From an uncultured Phaeodactylibacter sp. (GTDB lineage: Bacteria; Bacteroidota; Bacteroidia; Chitinophagales; Saprospiraceae): a stretch of 6,470 bases of DNA. Under the pieces are notes generated by a model. That model saw only the letters and a list, made by a program, of their open reading frames with translations. It did no database searches and was not told where the DNA came from. The stretch is taken from contig CAJXXJ010000232.1 of assembly GCA_913062745.1 (NCBI GenBank), forward strand, positions 1 to 6,470. The letters are read 5' to 3'. Positions 5,544 through 6,470 of the stretch are shown here, piece by piece. Both the position numbers and the translations under genes were made by a program. How positions within the stretch are numbered: position 1 is the stretch's first letter; each line of letters starts with the position of its first letter.

Positions 5544-6194
5544 ATGAGCGAAAATACCGGGAAAACGCCACCAAATATAAAACATATTGCCATCGCCGGA
5601 AACATCGGTGCCGGCAAAACCACACTTTCTGAGAAACTGGGCCACCACTTCGGCTGGGATGTGCACTACGAGTCGACCAATGACAACCCGTACCTCAGCG
5701 ATTTCTACGAGGATATGCACCGCTGGTCTTTCAACCTGCAGATATTCTTCCTCAACAGCCGCTACCAGCAAGTGCTGAAAATACTGGATGGCGACCGCAC
5801 GGTGGTACAGGACCGCACCATCTACGAGGATGCATACATCTTTGCGCCCAACCTCCACGACATGGGGCTGATGTCCTCGCGGGATTTTGAGAATTACTTC
5901 AAGCTGTTTAAGACGATGTCTTCTCAGCTGCGGCCGCCGGATTTGCTCATCTACCTTAAAGCCAGCATCTCCACGCTGGTTTCTCACATTCAGGAGCGGG
6001 GCCGCGAGTACGAAGGCAATATGAGCCTGGATTATCTGCGCCGACTGAATGAGCGCTACGAAAACTGGATCGGCAATTATAAAGAGGGAAAGCTGCTCGT
6101 CATCAATGCCGATGATGTGGACTTTATGCGGAACCCCGAAGATCTGGGCGACATCATCAATCAGGTCAATGGTGAATTGCACGGCCTGTTTTAA
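5544..6194 (+). CDS. Deoxynucleoside kinase (dCK/dGK/dAK family)
   Basis: This cytoplasmic salvage enzyme phosphorylates a deoxynucleoside to its 5'-monophosphate with a nucleoside triphosphate donor. The 216-residue protein has the family's usual length. It shows the P-loop GNIGAGKTT (residues 19-27), the substrate-side YESTNDNPYL (42-51) with Glu43 as likely catalytic base, and QDRTIYED (89-96), equivalent to the DRS motif of the family but with Thr for Ser. RPPDLLIYLKAS (130-141) is the central strand, and the lid ERGREYE (151-157) supplies phosphate-binding arginines. I chose ATG 5544 because residues 14 onward begin the first core strand (HIAIAGN); the frame is open further upstream but that extension looks non-coding and covers the candidate promoter. 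Substrate preference (deoxyadenosine, deoxyguanosine or deoxycytidine) cannot be read with confidence. It is divergent from gatC and followed after 94 bases by ychF, which has its own promoter-like site. Confidence 0.92.
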   Translation: MSENTGKTPPNIKHIAIAGNIGAGKTTLSEKLGHHFGWDVHYESTNDNPYLSDFYEDMHRWSFNLQIFFLNSRYQQVLKILDGDRTVVQDRTIYEDAYIFAPNLHDMGLMSSRDFENYFKLFKTMSSQLRPPDLLIYLKASISTLVSHIQERGREYEGNMSLDYLRRLNERYENWIGNYKEGKLLVINADDVDFMRNPEDLGDIINQVNGELHGLF

Positions 6195-6239
6195 AATGCC
6201 GGTTTTGCGCCGGGAGGTTAAACTCTGCGCGAAATACCT

Positions 6240-6247
6240 TACCTTTG
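6240..6247 (+). promoter_or_regulatory. Bacteroidota -7 promoter box for ychF
   Basis: TACCTTTG is an exact match to the Bacteroidota sigma-A -7 consensus TAnnTTTG. It lies 41 bases before the ychF ATG at 6289, giving a plausible leader of about 35 bases. A -33 TTTG at ideal spacing is not evident; TTAA (6218-6221), 18 bases upstream, is the nearest weak candidate. This is the best promoter-like site in the window and supports the taxonomic call. Confidence 0.6.
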
Positions 6248-6288
6248 CCGCCTGATTTTTGACAATACGCTAAAACGACTATCCGCCT

Positions 6289-6470
6289 ATGGCACTCAAG
6301 TGTGGTATCGTTGGCCTGCCCAACGTCGGTAAATCCACCCTCTTTAATGCTCTCGCGGAGGCTTCCGTCCTTGCCGCGGATCAGCTCTTCGCCACGCTAG
6401 ACCCAACCTTGCGGCGCCTGGCCATTCCCGGGCTCGGTCCCGCGGTGCTGGCGGACACCGTTGGCTTTGT
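6289..6470 (+). CDS. ychF: YchF/Obg-family GTPase N-terminus, running in frame into HflX-like sequence; 3' end outside window
   Basis: The first 22 codons encode [20 protein letters not shown]..., the characteristic start of YchF (OLA1), a ribosome-associated P-loop NTPase with G1 box GLPNVGKST (residues 9-17). YchF then normally continues with a NFPFCTIEPN-type switch and a DIAG(L) G3 box. Here, from about residue 23, the frame instead reads [16 protein letters not shown] and ends DTVGF, which is HflX. The change follows directly after GKSTLFNAL, a string shared by both families, with no gap in the alignment and a jump in GC to about 69%. I read it as a ychF start joined artificially to a hflX interior. 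A natural fusion at this point would replace the YchF G domain partway and is unlikely to fold. The start ATG and the promoter-like box upstream are sound. Confidence 0.8.
   Translation, partial: MALKCGIVGLPNVGKSTLFNALAEASVLAADQLFATLDPTLRRLAIPGLGPAVLADTVGF
6355..6470 (+). other. hflX: HflX-like GTPase segment, high GC, probably from another genome
   Basis: Residues 26-60 of the open frame match the HflX G domain: [18 protein letters not shown] (switch I region, with the characteristic [12 protein letters not shown] string) and ADTVGF (G3 box). HflX is a ribosome-splitting GTPase. The wording resembles proteobacterial HflX. GC is about 69% by count, unlike the upstream kinase and ychF leader. 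The HflX N-terminal domain and its own G1 sequence context (GYTNAGKST) are absent; the G1 here is the YchF version (GLPNVGKST). Confidence 0.8.

Noticed and set aside
5541..6182. Long open frame (213 codons) antisense to the deoxynucleoside kinase
   Set aside because: Shadow of a strongly supported kinase gene; no motif and no promoter of its own.
6289..6470. A genuine new YchF-HflX fusion GTPase
   Set aside because: The switch lies at a shared sequence string with a GC jump, and it would swap half a G domain. A chimera explains it more simply; kept only as a finding to verify.
1..6470. CRISPR array, tRNA or rRNA gene, insertion sequence, phage defence or toxin-antitoxin system
   Set aside because: No direct repeats with spacers, no transposase or terminal repeats, no RNA-gene signature, and all coding space is filled by recognisable housekeeping or glycan genes.

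Overview
The core of this window, roughly 430-6350, looks like chromosome from a member of the Bacteroidota. The best guess is a Saprospiria/Lewinella-like marine bacterium. The evidence is start regions without clear Shine-Dalgarno sequences, a perfect Bacteroidota-type -7 box (TAnnTTTG) upstream of ychF, moderate GC (56% by hand count over 431-680), and the general character of the proteins. The taxonomic assignment is inference, because no search was possible.

Layout: a frameshifted C-terminus of a sensor histidine kinase (1-241, +) meets the tail of a hotdog-fold acyl-CoA thioesterase (251-685, -). A GT4-type glycosyltransferase follows (749-1891, +), carrying an in-frame stop at codon 38. 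It overlaps gmhA by 4 bp (1888-2478, +). An SDR oxidoreductase lies antisense (2456-3154, -), its tail overlapping that of gmhA. Diverging from it are a gmhB-like HAD phosphatase (3225-3791, +) and a PduO-type cob(I)alamin adenosyltransferase (3832-4383, +). A leftward pair follows: gatC (5138-5434, -), then a LolD/MacB-type ABC ATPase (4400-5128, -). Rightward again come a deoxynucleoside kinase (5544-6194, +) and the start of ychF (6289 onward, +). There is no gene-free stretch longer than about 110 bases.

Functional picture: the glycosyltransferase, GmhA and the GmhB-like phosphatase form a partial module for making and transferring heptose to surface polysaccharide. The other genes are housekeeping: tRNA amidation, nucleotide salvage, cobalamin activation, lipoprotein or efflux transport, and a translation-associated GTPase.

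The most unusual signal is at the two ends. The first ~420 bases are about 73% GC and the last ~116 about 69%. In both cases the change falls inside a conserved protein motif of an open gene: 'VEINANH' of the thioesterase on the left, and the P-loop 'GKSTLFNAL' on the right. At the right end a ychF start runs in frame into an HflX sequence. The simplest reading is a chimeric assembly, or an amplification chimera, joined at short conserved sequences; a natural gene fusion is less likely. The kinase frameshift and the glycosyltransferase stop also fit imperfect sequence. I found no convincing new biological system, mobile element, CRISPR array or RNA gene.
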